Shown here: piece after piece, positions 16,429-25,158 of the stretch
How the letters are laid out: each line of letters starts with the position of its first letter
Numbering within the stretch: position 1 is the first letter of the stretch
From: Pseudomonas zanjanensis
Lineage (GTDB): Bacteria > Pseudomonadota > Gammaproteobacteria > Pseudomonadales > Pseudomonadaceae
Direction of reading: 5' to 3'
DNA length: 64,000 bases
Assembly (NCBI RefSeq): GCF_014268745.2
Contig: NZ_JABWRB020000001.1
Location: 2,418,001 to 2,482,000 of the forward strand
Notes under the pieces: generated by a model
Databases searched by the model: none
Told to the model about the DNA's origin: nothing
The model's input: only the letters and a program-made list of their open reading frames with translations
Made by a program: the position numbers and the translations under genes

Positions 16429-17331
16429 ATGAAAATCGCCCTCGACCCCTACATGCATCGCCACCTTAGCCTGCCGGACCTGTGCCGCAAGACCGCCGAG
16501 CTCGGCTTCGAGTACCTGGAGCTGTCGCCACGGGAGGACTTCCTGCCCTGGTGGGTACGCCCCCGCGCCCATAAGGAGCGCATCGCCGAGCTCAAGAAAG
16601 CCCTGCGCGACCACGACCTGCAACTGGCCTCGCTGCTGCCGATGTACCGCTGGGCCAGCCCCCATGAAGACGAACGCCGGGCAGCGGTGAACTACTGGAA
16701 GGAGGCGATCCAGGTCGCCGTGGACATGGGCTGCACGACGATGAATTCGGAGTTTGGCCGTGGGCCGTCGCCTGATCGTGGGCATACCGTCAGTTGCTGC
16801 GGTGGCGTGCACAGCCATGAGTCGAGCGAAGCGGCGTGGTGGCGTTCGATGGAGGAACTGGTGCCGATCCTGGAAAGCGAGGGGGTCACGCTGAACGTCG
16901 AGCCTCACCCGGAGGATTGGTGCGAAACCCTGCACCCGGCCCTCGACATGCTCAAGACCATTGGTTCGGACAACGTCAAGTTCCTGTACTGCACGCCGCA
17001 CACCTTCTACTTCGGCGACGACATGCAAGCCATGATCGCCGAGGCCGGGTCGATGATCGCCCATGTCCACATCGCCGACACCTACAACCACAAGGCCTCG
17101 TCCGGCCTGCGCTACATCGTCAACCCCCCGGGCGCCAAGGTCACCGTCCACCAACACATGGACATGCATCAGGGCGAGATCGACTGGGACCTGTTTTTCA
17201 GCGAACTGGCCAAGACTGGCTTCGACGGCATCGTCACCGCATGCGTGTTCGGCTGGGAAGAACGGGCGGACGAATCCGGGCGTTTCATGCGCAAGGAAAT
17301 ACAGGCCTACGTGGACAAGTACTTCAGGTAG
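16429..17331 (+). CDS. sugar phosphate isomerase/epimerase (IolI/IolE-like TIM barrel)
   Basis: 300 residues from ATG 16429, which has TGGAG 8 bp upstream; a longer frame from 16072 is a shadow of the dehydrogenase. AP-endonuclease-2-like TIM barrel: LGFEYLELSPREDFLPWW, the metal-ligand segments NSEFGRGP, LNVEPHPEDW, HVHIADTYNH and HQHMDMHQGEIDW. The last two carry His and Glu ligands typical of sugar isomerases and epimerases. It is the third gene of the LacI-controlled set, separated from the second by a REPIN. Activity on a keto-inositol or ketose is likely but not shown. Confidence 0.85.
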   Translation: MKIALDPYMHRHLSLPDLCRKTAELGFEYLELSPREDFLPWWVRPRAHKERIAELKKALRDHDLQLASLLPMYRWASPHEDERRAAVNYWKEAIQVAVDMGCTTMNSEFGRGPSPDRGHTVSCCGGVHSHESSEAAWWRSMEELVPILESEGVTLNVEPHPEDWCETLHPALDMLKTIGSDNVKFLYCTPHTFYFGDDMQAMIAEAGSMIAHVHIADTYNHKASSGLRYIVNPPGAKVTVHQHMDMHQGEIDWDLFFSELAKTGFDGIVTACVFGWEERADESGRFMRKEIQAYVDKYFR

Positions 17332-17335
17332 ACCG

Positions 17336-17794
17336 TCACGGGAGCAATGGCACGATCCGCGGCTCGATCGCTTGTTCGCTCACCTCCAGCAGCGCCAGCG
17401 TCACCGGCAACTTGAACCGTCGCCGGCCGGCGCTGCCTGGGTTGAGATAGAGCCGCTCGCCACGCCACACGATCAGCGGCTTATGGGAATGGCCGGTGAT
17501 CACCAGCCGCACGCCCGGGTCGAGTGGCGCCGGCACGTCCGCGATGTCATGGACCAATAGGACCTGCCATCCCTCCAAGTCGAATTGCAGGCAATCGGCG
17601 AGGTGTCCCGCCCATTCGGCGTCCAGATCGTTGTTCCCACGCACCACCTGCAGCTCGCCAATGGAAGCCAAGGCATCGAGGATTTGCGGGCTGCCGATAT
17701 CACCCGCATGAATGATCCGCTCACAGCCTTGCAGCGCCGCAAGCGCTTCAGGGCGCAGCAGGCCGTGGGTGTCCGAAATCACGCCAATTTTCAC
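17336..17794 (-). CDS. metallophosphoesterase, YfcE/MJ0936 family
   Basis: 152 residues. All calcineurin-like motifs are present: GVISDTHG (D-x-H), IIHAGDIGS (GD), VRGNNDLD (GNND), LLVHD and ITGHSHKP (GHSH). This small subfamily contains general phosphodiesterases such as YfcE, active on nonspecific phosphodiesters with Mn. It ends 4 bp after the convergent isomerase stop. Physiological substrate is unknown. Confidence 0.92.
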   Translation of the reverse strand: MKIGVISDTHGLLRPEALAALQGCERIIHAGDIGSPQILDALASIGELQVVRGNNDLDAEWAGHLADCLQFDLEGWQVLLVHDIADVPAPLDPGVRLVITGHSHKPLIVWRGERLYLNPGSAGRRRFKLPVTLALLEVSEQAIEPRIVPLLP

Positions 17795-17915
17795 GAAACC
17801 TTTCTCCTCGATCGTGTGTCGCCGGTTATACCTGACTCGTCGCAGTTAGCTAACGTGCTGAAATCGAATAGGATAGGCTACGCCTGGAAAGGCGCAGACC
17901 CGTCGTGGAAAGGAT

Positions 17916-19490
17916 ATGTCAATGCTCGGACGCAAGCAGCCAGAGCCCAAGATCGAAAGCCCGGATGAAGCCTTCTCCCAGCAGGCTGTGCGGGCCGGAG
18001 CTGCATTTCGGCTGACCGTGAGTTTCATGCTGGTGGTGGTCATCGCCTTCCTGGCCGTCGAAGGCTGGCGAACCTGGCGCGATTACCGTGCCGCGTTTGC
18101 GTCTGCCCGTGACTCGGTGACGAACCTGGCACGGGCGACGGCCCAGCACGCCGAAGACACCATTCGACAAGTGGATGTGGTCACCGCCGCCCTCGCCGAA
18201 CGGGTGGAGGGCGATGGCCTGCAGAACATGGACGTCCCGCGCATCCATAAGCTCTTGGTGCAACAGGCCGCGATCATGCCGCAATTGCACGGGCTATTTA
18301 TCTACGGCCCGGACGGACAATGGCTGGTGACGGACAAGGAAGTCATCCCGGAAATGGCGAACAACGCCGACCGCGACTACTTCCAATACCACCGCACCCA
18401 TGAGGATCGAGGCGTGCGCATCGGTGACGTGGTCCAGAGCCGTTCCACCCACGACCTGATCATTCCCATTTCCCGCCGCCTGAACAACCCCGATGGCTCG
18501 TTTGCCGGCGTAATGCTGGGGACCGTAAAGGTCAACTATTTCGTCGACTACTACGGCGACTTCAAAATCGATGGCAAAGGCGCGCTGGTCCTGGCCAAGC
18601 GCAACGGAACGATCCTGGTCCGACGTCCCTTCGTCGCCTCGGTGATTGGCAAGAGCCTCGTCAACAGCGTGATCTTCAGGGAGCATTTACCCACCTCCAA
18701 CCAAGGGGTCGCCGAAGCCAGGGCCGTCGTCGACGATACCGAGCGCCTGTATGGCTACCGGGCCTTGACCACGTATCCGCTGGTGGTGGAAACCGGCTTG
18801 TCCCGCGAGTCGATCATCGCGCCCTGGCGCCGGGACCTGCTCAAGACCGGCCTGGTGCTGATTTTCCTCATTGCGATCCTGGTGGGCTTCGGGCTCATCG
18901 TGTTGAGCCAACTGCGCTACCGCATGACCATGGAAAAGCAGATTCGCAGCGCCCACCAGGCCATGCGCGACATGGCGCTGACCGACAGCCTCACCGGGCT
19001 GGGCAACCGCCGGCGGCTGGACATCGCCCTGGCCGATGAACTACGCCTGGCCAGGCGCCAGGGCTCATCCCTGGCCCTGATCATGCTGGATGTGGATTAC
19101 TTCAAGCGTTTCAACGACCGGTACGGCCATGCCGCCGGCGACGATTGCCTGCGGGCGATTGCGGACGCGATCGGGCAGACCATCAAGCGGCCGGGCGACC
19201 TCGCGGTGCGCTACGGCGGTGAAGAGTTCACCGTGTTGTTGCCCAACACCGACAGTGCCGGGGCGGCCAAGGTCGCGCAGCAAATCCTCGAAGCCGTCAG
19301 GGCCTTGAACATTGAACATGGCGATCATCCCCTGGGCATCGTGACCATCAGCGCCGGCATCACCACCAGCCAGCCGAGCGACGAGGATGCAACCCCGGCG
19401 GTGCTGATCAAGGCCGCGGACGCCTTCTTGTACCTGGCGAAAAACACCGGGCGAAACCGTTGGTGCAGCGCTGGCACGACGTCGGGGTGA
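17916..19490 (+). CDS. membrane diguanylate cyclase with periplasmic Cache sensor
   Basis: 524 residues. A first membrane segment at about 30-48 (FMLVVVIAFLAV) is followed by a periplasmic double-Cache-like domain (about 55-295) and a second membrane helix at about 305-330 (GLVLIFLIAILVGFGLIV). The C-terminal GGDEF domain has the active-site motif GGEEF near residue 433. An RPGD I-site lies five residues before it, so product inhibition by c-di-GMP is expected. It makes c-di-GMP in response to an external ligand. The start has AAGGA 5 bp upstream. It is a lone gene divergent from the phosphoesterase. Confidence 0.93.
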   Translation: MSMLGRKQPEPKIESPDEAFSQQAVRAGAAFRLTVSFMLVVVIAFLAVEGWRTWRDYRAAFASARDSVTNLARATAQHAEDTIRQVDVVTAALAERVEGDGLQNMDVPRIHKLLVQQAAIMPQLHGLFIYGPDGQWLVTDKEVIPEMANNADRDYFQYHRTHEDRGVRIGDVVQSRSTHDLIIPISRRLNNPDGSFAGVMLGTVKVNYFVDYYGDFKIDGKGALVLAKRNGTILVRRPFVASVIGKSLVNSVIFREHLPTSNQGVAEARAVVDDTERLYGYRALTTYPLVVETGLSRESIIAPWRRDLLKTGLVLIFLIAILVGFGLIVLSQLRYRMTMEKQIRSAHQAMRDMALTDSLTGLGNRRRLDIALADELRLARRQGSSLALIMLDVDYFKRFNDRYGHAAGDDCLRAIADAIGQTIKRPGDLAVRYGGEEFTVLLPNTDSAGAAKVAQQILEAVRALNIEHGDHPLGIVTISAGITTSQPSDEDATPAVLIKAADAFLYLAKNTGRNRWCSAGTTSG

Positions 19491-19608
19491 ACGCCGCGAG
19501 AGCGCCGCGCATCGGTCAGAATCGTGCAAACCCAAGTCCACAGGTGCCGGCGAGGCGCCTGGCGGCTACAATGCGCGCTTCGACCGTGACCAGCCTGACT
19601 AAAAACAA

Positions 19609-21609
19609 ATGTCCTTGCCCAAACATCATCTGGAATTGCTCAGCCCCGCCCGCGACGTGACCATCGCCCGCGAGGCCATCCTGCATGGCGCCGACGCCGT
19701 GTACATCGGTGGCCCGAGTTTCGGCGCACGTCACAACGCCTGCAACGAGGTGGGCGATATCGCCCGGCTGGTGGAATTCGCCCACCGCTACCACGCCCGT
19801 GTGTTCACGACCATCAACACCATCCTGCACGACAACGAACTGGAGCCGGCCCGCCAGCTGATCCACCAGTTGTACGATGCCGGCGTCGACGCGTTGATCG
19901 TCCAGGACCTGGGGGTGATGGAGCTGGATATCCCGCCCATCGAGCTGCACGCCAGCACCCAGACCGACATCCGCACCCTGGCCCGGGCCAAGTTCCTCGA
20001 CCAGGCCGGTTTCTCGCAACTGGTCCTGGCCCGTGAGCTGAACCTGCAGGAGATCCGCGCCATCGCCGACGAGACCGATGCGGCCATCGAGTTCTTCATC
20101 CACGGCGCGTTGTGCGTGGCCTTTTCCGGCCAGTGCAACATCTCCCACGCCCAGAACGGCCGCAGCGCCAACCGTGGCGACTGCTCCCAGGCCTGTCGCC
20201 TGCCCTACACCTTGAAGGACGACCAGGGCCGGGTGGTCGCCTATGAAAAACACCTGCTGTCGATGAAAGACAACAACCAGAGCGCCAACATCCGCGCCCT
20301 GGTCGAAGCCGGCGTGCGTTCGTTCAAGATCGAAGGGCGCTACAAGGACATGGGCTATGTGAAGAACATCACCGCCTATTACCGCCAGCGCCTGGACGAT
20401 GTCCTTGAAGACCGCCCGGACCTGGCCCGTGCGTCCAGCGGCCGCACCGCACACTTCTTCGTTCCCGACCCGGACAAGACCTTCCACCGTGGCAGCACCG
20501 ACTATTTCGTCAGCGAGCGCAAGATCGACATCGGCGCCTTCGACTCGCCGACCTTCACCGGCGTGCCGGTGGGCGTGGTGGAAAAAGTCGGCAAGCGCGA
20601 CTTGCAAGTGGTGACCTTCGATCCGCTGTCCAACGGCGACGGCCTCAACGTGCTGGTCAAGCGCGAAGTCGTCGGTTTCCGCGCCAACATCGCCGAGCCC
20701 AAGGGTGAGTTCGAAGAGGACGGCCAGAAGCGTTACCGCTACCGCGTCGAACCCAACGAGATGCCAGCCGGTATGTACCAGTTGCGCCCCAACCATCCGT
20801 TGAGCCGCAACCTGGACCACAATTGGCAGCAAGCATTGCTCAAGACCTCTTCCGAGCGTCGGGTCGGCCTGGCCTGGGTGGCGTGTCTGCGTGAAGAACG
20901 CCTGGAACTGACCGCCACCAGCGAAGAAGGCATCAGCGCCAGTGTTGCCCTCGATGGGCCGTTCGGCCTGGCGAACAAGCCGGAACAGGCCCTGGAGCAA
21001 CTGCACGACCTGCTCGGCCAACTGGGCACCACCGAATACCACGCCACCGCCATCGAGCTGGATGCGCCCCAGGCGTTTTTCATCCCCAACTCGCAGCTCA
21101 AGGCGTTGCGCCGCGAAGCCATCGAAGCCCTGACCGCCGCCCGCATCGAGGCCCACCCACGCGGTGGCCGCAAGGCCGAGACCAGCCCGCCACCGGTGTA
21201 CCCGGAGTCGCACCTGTCGTTCCTGGCCAACGTCTATAACCAGAAGGCCCGGGACTTCTACCATCGCCACGGGGTCAAGCTGATCGACGCGGCATTCGAG
21301 GCCCACGAGGAAACCGGTGAAGTGCCGGTGATGATCACCAAACACTGCCTGCGCTTCTCGTTCAACCTGTGCCCCAAGCAGGCCAAGGGCGTCACCGGCG
21401 TGCGCACCAAGGTCGCGCCGATGCAGCTGATCCACGGTGATGAAGTGCTGACGCTGAAGTTCGACTGCAAACCTTGCGAGATGCACGTGGTCGGCAAGAT
21501 CAAGGGCCACATCCTCGACCTGCCATTGCCCGGCAGCACGGCGCAGCCCGTGGTAGGCCATATCAGCCCGGAAGACCTGCTCAAGACGATCCCGCGCGCA
21601 CCGCATTAA
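19609..21609 (+). CDS. rlhA: 23S rRNA C2501 hydroxylation protein RlhA (U32 peptidase family)
   Basis: 666 residues, matching the long U32 group (E. coli YdcP/RlhA) rather than the shorter TrhP. N-terminal U32 domain: LLSPARDVTIAREAILHGAD, and the signature region with cysteines CVAFSGQCNIS and NRGDCSQACRLPY. A second Cys set near the C-terminus (TKHCLRFSFNLCPKQ and FDCKPCEMH) completes the pattern. RlhA is needed for 5-hydroxycytidine at 23S position 2501, probably through an Fe-S cluster and a prephenate-derived source. It is single-gene, flanked by the cyclase and a REPIN. It is a distant relative of the UbiU and UbiV proteins also in this window. Confidence 0.85.
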   Translation: MSLPKHHLELLSPARDVTIAREAILHGADAVYIGGPSFGARHNACNEVGDIARLVEFAHRYHARVFTTINTILHDNELEPARQLIHQLYDAGVDALIVQDLGVMELDIPPIELHASTQTDIRTLARAKFLDQAGFSQLVLARELNLQEIRAIADETDAAIEFFIHGALCVAFSGQCNISHAQNGRSANRGDCSQACRLPYTLKDDQGRVVAYEKHLLSMKDNNQSANIRALVEAGVRSFKIEGRYKDMGYVKNITAYYRQRLDDVLEDRPDLARASSGRTAHFFVPDPDKTFHRGSTDYFVSERKIDIGAFDSPTFTGVPVGVVEKVGKRDLQVVTFDPLSNGDGLNVLVKREVVGFRANIAEPKGEFEEDGQKRYRYRVEPNEMPAGMYQLRPNHPLSRNLDHNWQQALLKTSSERRVGLAWVACLREERLELTATSEEGISASVALDGPFGLANKPEQALEQLHDLLGQLGTTEYHATAIELDAPQAFFIPNSQLKALRREAIEALTAARIEAHPRGGRKAETSPPPVYPESHLSFLANVYNQKARDFYHRHGVKLIDAAFEAHEETGEVPVMITKHCLRFSFNLCPKQAKGVTGVRTKVAPMQLIHGDEVLTLKFDCKPCEMHVVGKIKGHILDLPLPGSTAQPVVGHISPEDLLKTIPRAPH

Positions 21610-21668
21610 GCAATAGCAAGCCCACATTGGGTTTCGGGCGTTCACAAAACATGCATCCACCACAGGTC

Positions 21669-21760
21669 CCTGTGGGAGCGGGCTTGCTCGCGAAGGCGGC
21701 ATAACAGTCAACGATGATGTTGAATGTGCTGGCCTCTTCGCGAGCAAGCCCGCTCCCACA
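21669..21760. repeat. REPIN, GTGGGAGCGGGCTTGCTCGC family
   Basis: TGTGGGAGCGGGCTTGCTCG and its complement flank a spacer with AGTCAACGATGATGTTGAAT. It follows the rlhA stop. The rest of 21610-21928 holds no gene that I can support. Confidence 0.85.
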
Positions 21761-21928
21761 CAGAGTATCGGGTGCTTGGAATGGATGTTTCATTTCTGCG
21801 TCGTTTTCGCTTTTCCGGGCGACAAATCGTGTTCAAGGGGCTCCCCCGCCGCGCGCTCATGGTGTTAGGTTGTAAGTGATTGTTTCCATCAAACGACACT
21901 TCTCCCCTGCAAAGGAATGCCTGCCACC

Positions 21929-23668
21929 ATGAACTTCCCGTTCAAGCGTCTTGCCATTGCCACCCTCATACTGTCCAGCCTGTCGTCATTCGCGATGTCG
22001 GCCAGCGCCAACATCACCGCACAACAAAGCGCGGCCATCGTCAAAACCTTCTCCGACACCTCCGTCAAGGATTTCAGGCACTTCCTTGGAGAGGTCGCCA
22101 AGAGCGACCTGGCCAAAACCGCCGACCTCGGCCCGGCCATCAGCGCCTTCCAAGACAACAAGACGCTGACCGCTGAACAACAGAACGAAATCCACCGCTT
22201 GCTGGGCCTTTACGCTCGGGTGAAATACGGCGAAGCCGCCACCGAGACGCTGAAGGAACTGGCCGCCATCCCGACCTATCGCAAGGACGGCGTTGCCCAG
22301 CACGAGAACCCGGAATTCCTCAAGATCGCCGACGAGATCAAGCGCCTCGCCGAATCCTTCGACCTGAACTTCCGCAACATCGACAACCGCGTCTATGAGA
22401 TTTCCCTAGAAGGCAGCGGCGATGAAGTCGTTGGCATCCACGCCCATGCCGACGTGGTCCCGGTCACGCCGGAGAACTGGGTGTTGAAAGACGGTACGCG
22501 CCTCGATCCGTTCAAGGTCACCCTGGTGGGTGATCGCATGTATGGCCGCGGTACCGAGGACGACAAGAACGGTATCGTCGTGACGCTCTACGCCATGAAA
22601 ATCATCAAGGAAGAAAAACTGCCGCTGGCGCGCAACTTCAAGCTGCTGGTCGACACCACCGAAGAAACCACCGGCGACGCCATCCCCTATTATTTCGAAC
22701 GCAACCCGACGCCCAATTACAACCTGGCGCTGGATGGCGGCTACCCCGTGGTGATCGCCGAGAAAGGCTACGGCACGGTCATGGCCAACTTCCCTCGCCG
22801 CGCGGCCCAGGGCAAGGGCGCCGAAATCATCGCGTTGACGGGGGGCATGGCGGCCAACCAGATCCCGTCGACCTCGGTGGCGACATTCGTGACCGACCAG
22901 CCCACAGATCTGGCAGCGAACCTGCTCAAGGCCGGCACCGAATTCGCCAAGGCCAATGGCGGCGACTTTGAGGTAAAAAGCGCAGTGGCCGACAACGCGG
23001 TCAAGCTGACCTTCACTGGCGTTTCGGCCCACTCCTCCGAGCCCGAATCAGGCGTCAACCCGGTCTCCAGAATGCTGGTGTTCATCAACGGTCTCGACGG
23101 CAAGGTCGCCCTCAAGCACAACCATATCACCGACGCCGCCCGCTACGCCGCCGACAACTGGGGCCTGGACTATCTGGGCAACAAGCTGGGGATTGGCTTC
23201 TCCGATGCATTCATGGGGCCGCTGACCGCATCCCTGACCTACGTCGGCATGGATGAGCAGACCTTCAAGCTGGCGGTCAACCTGCGGGTGCCGGTGGGCA
23301 AGCCAACCGAAACGCTGAAGACTGAAATCAACGATAAGCTCTCCGCCTGGGCCAAGAAGTCCCAGGTCGCCGTAGCCTTCGACAACACTATCGACGCACC
23401 GATGTACCGAAATCCCGAAGGTGAATGGGTTAAGGCGCTACTCGCCGTCGCCACGGAGAACCTGGGCATGGAGCACACGTTCGGCACTTCCGCCGGCGCC
23501 ACCTCGGTCCATGACCTGCCCAACGGCGTGCAATTCGGCCTGGCGATGCCCAACGTCAAGTACACCGGGCACAACGACAATGAGTTCAAGACGGTGGAGC
23601 AGTTCCTGCTGGACTTGCAGATCGTGACCGAGATGATGGGGCGGATCGGGCAGTTGCCGAAGCTCTGA
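21929..23668 (+). CDS. exported M20 family dipeptidase (PepV-like)
   Basis: 579 residues from ATG 21929. AAAGGA at 21911-21916 fits this start better than ATG 21917, which touches it. An N-terminal signal peptide (FKRLAIATLILSSLSSFAMS, cut near ASA) is followed by a helical part to about residue 110. The M20 catalytic domain then starts: VGIHAHADVVPVTP (metal His and Asp), GRGTEDDKNG and TTEETTGD. The PepV-like lid domain contains FTGVSAHSSEPESGVN, and the last ligand is near YTGHNDNEF. It should cleave dipeptides in the periplasm or at the envelope. It is a lone gene. Confidence 0.88.
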   Translation: MNFPFKRLAIATLILSSLSSFAMSASANITAQQSAAIVKTFSDTSVKDFRHFLGEVAKSDLAKTADLGPAISAFQDNKTLTAEQQNEIHRLLGLYARVKYGEAATETLKELAAIPTYRKDGVAQHENPEFLKIADEIKRLAESFDLNFRNIDNRVYEISLEGSGDEVVGIHAHADVVPVTPENWVLKDGTRLDPFKVTLVGDRMYGRGTEDDKNGIVVTLYAMKIIKEEKLPLARNFKLLVDTTEETTGDAIPYYFERNPTPNYNLALDGGYPVVIAEKGYGTVMANFPRRAAQGKGAEIIALTGGMAANQIPSTSVATFVTDQPTDLAANLLKAGTEFAKANGGDFEVKSAVADNAVKLTFTGVSAHSSEPESGVNPVSRMLVFINGLDGKVALKHNHITDAARYAADNWGLDYLGNKLGIGFSDAFMGPLTASLTYVGMDEQTFKLAVNLRVPVGKPTETLKTEINDKLSAWAKKSQVAVAFDNTIDAPMYRNPEGEWVKALLAVATENLGMEHTFGTSAGATSVHDLPNGVQFGLAMPNVKYTGHNDNEFKTVEQFLLDLQIVTEMMGRIGQLPKL

Positions 23669-23710
23669 TCGGCCCTGAGCGAGACGGTTATCAAGGCCTG
23701 TGGGTGATCA

Positions 23711-23806
23711 TTGTGGCGAGGGAGCTTGCTCCCGCTCGGTTGCGCAGCGACCGCAAGTTTTTTGGGACTGCTGCGCAGTCCAGCGGGAGCAATCTCTGGC
23801 CACAGG
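23711..23806. repeat. degenerate REPIN
   Basis: The left arm is a normal GTGGCGAGGGAGCTTGCTCCC. The right arm has decayed to GCGGGAGCAATCTCTGGCCA. It sits between the dipeptidase and the convergent DUF3079 gene. Confidence 0.75.
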
Positions 23807-23826
23807 TTTACCCTTATTCCTTCACC

Positions 23827-24054
23827 TTATTCCTTCAGGTGAGTAGCGCTTGGATCGATGACCTTCGCGGTAACGTCGACCAACTCCAGCCCCCAATCCC
23901 CATGCAGGTACCAGTCCTCGCCGATCATCTCGGCCGGGTGCATCGTGCGATCGGCACCGTTGCCGCAGGCCAGCGCACTGGTCGGACAGTAACGATCACA
24001 CCCCCAGCAAATGCGCTCGGGATGCTTGGGACTGATGGGAAACGGCTTTGCCAT
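23827..24054 (-). CDS. DUF3079 domain protein
   Basis: 75 residues. The N-terminal MAKPFPISPKHPERICWGCD and the segment CPTSALACGNGADRTMHPAE match the DUF3079 family. The Cys pattern (C-x2-C-x3-C-x5-C) suggests metal binding, perhaps Zn or Fe-S. The function is unknown. It is a lone gene facing leftward. The 204-bp divergent region shared with ftrA holds a Fur-box-like site, so it too could be iron regulated; that is inference. Confidence 0.8.
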   Translation of the reverse strand: MAKPFPISPKHPERICWGCDRYCPTSALACGNGADRTMHPAEMIGEDWYLHGDWGLELVDVTAKVIDPSATHLKE

Positions 24055-24183
24055 GAGGCCCCCGTATAACCAATGGGTGTACCCGTACCCTACTCCGGCG
24101 GGCCACTGCCGCCCTTGATCCTGATCAAGAACAGCCGCACGGGAACGAACTGACGTTCACCGATCAAAAATTCACGCTGAAAA

Positions 24184-24204
24184 TTGACAAGAATCATTAT
24201 TATT
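24184..24204. promoter_or_regulatory. candidate Fur box before ftrABCD
   Basis: TTGACAAGAATCATTATTATT matches the 19-bp Fur consensus well in its right half (ATCATTAT) and partly in its left. It lies about 55 bp before the ftrA start, as expected for iron repression. Confidence 0.55.
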
Positions 24205-24258
24205 CGCAGCGAAGCTTCCTAGACTCGGCGCCATCCTTTAGCCAACCAGGAAGTCATC

Positions 24259-24789
24259 ATGCGTACCCTTGCTCCGTTGTCCCTCGCCCTGCTGTTGCTG
24301 CCAACATTGGCCCAGGCCAAGGAATACCCCATCGGCGAACCGCAACTGTGCCCGGGGCTGGAAGTCGGCGCGGTGTACCTGCAACCGATCGAAATGGCCC
24401 CCGCCGGGATGATGCGCGCCACGGCCGAGTCCGACGTGCACCTGGAAGCCGACATCCGCGCCACCGCGGACAACCAGCAAGGCTTCCAGGAAGGCAGTTT
24501 CGTGCCTTATCTGAACGTGTCGTTCCAACTGAAGAAACAAGGCAACGACACCGCGCTCAAGGGCGACTTCCACGCCATGGTCGCCAACGACGGGCCGCAC
24601 TACGGCGACAACGTCAAGCTGCTCGGCCCTGGCAAATATCAATTGACCTTCACCGTCCTGCCACCGGGCGGCCACGCCTCCCTCGGTCGTCATACCGACA
24701 AGGAAACCGGCGTGGCGCCGTGGTTCGAACGCTGCGAACTGCACTACGAATTCGTCTACGCCGGGATCGGTAAAAAAGGCGGGTACTGA
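24259..24789 (+). CDS. ftrA: periplasmic ferrous-iron-binding protein FtrA (P19/Tp34 family)
   Basis: 176 residues with a signal peptide ending in AQA at about residue 20. The mature protein carries the family metal-site elements GLEVGAVYLQPIEMAP, ESDVHLEADI and NDGPHYGDNVKL. Tp34/P19 proteins bind Fe or Cu in the periplasm. It is followed by a cupredoxin, an Ftr1-type permease and a polyferredoxin. That is exactly the order of the FtrABCD ferrous-iron uptake system known from Bordetella and Brucella. GGAAG precedes the start. Iron repression through the upstream Fur-like box is likely. Confidence 0.87.
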   Translation: MRTLAPLSLALLLLPTLAQAKEYPIGEPQLCPGLEVGAVYLQPIEMAPAGMMRATAESDVHLEADIRATADNQQGFQEGSFVPYLNVSFQLKKQGNDTALKGDFHAMVANDGPHYGDNVKLLGPGKYQLTFTVLPPGGHASLGRHTDKETGVAPWFERCELHYEFVYAGIGKKGGY

Positions 24790-24791
24790 AC

Positions 24792-25136
24792 ATGAGCCAC
24801 CGATCCTGGCTGTCCTGCCTAGCCTGGCTGACACTGGTCGGTCTGCTGCTGCCATCCATCGCCCAGGCCGAACTGCCCACTTATGAATTGAGCATCCGCG
24901 ACGGGCATTTCACGCCGCCACAGTTGGAAGTACCGGCCGGGCAACGCTTCAAGATCGTATTGAAAAATGTCGGCCAGGGCCCGGCGGAGTTCGAAAGCAC
25001 GCCATTGCGCGTCGAGAAAGTGCTCTCGCCCGGCGTTACGACGTTCGTGGTCATTCATCCGCTGCGCCCTGGGCACTACCCGTTTTTCGACGAATTCAAT
25101 CCGCAACTGCCCGAGGGCGGGATTCTCGCCCGGTAA
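24792..25136 (+). CDS. ftrB: cupredoxin-domain ferrous-iron oxidase component FtrB
   Basis: 114 residues with a signal peptide cut after IAQA near residue 26. The rest is one cupredoxin-like domain (YELSIRDGHFTPPQLEVPAG to LRPGHYPFFDEF). The usual blue-copper ligand set is incomplete: no Cys is present in the mature part, so electron transfer may use another metal. In FtrABCD this protein is thought to oxidise Fe(II) at the permease. The gene starts 2 bp after ftrA. Cupredoxin fold recognition is from pattern only. Confidence 0.82.
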   Translation: MSHRSWLSCLAWLTLVGLLLPSIAQAELPTYELSIRDGHFTPPQLEVPAGQRFKIVLKNVGQGPAEFESTPLRVEKVLSPGVTTFVVIHPLRPGHYPFFDEFNPQLPEGGILAR

Positions 25137-25158
25137 TCGGCCAGCAGGAGGCGTTAGC

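Noticed and set aside
23433..24114. Possible transposase or RAYT near the REP elements
   Set aside because: No tyrosine-type REP transposase motifs are present in any frame here or elsewhere in the window; REPINs must be mobilised from elsewhere.
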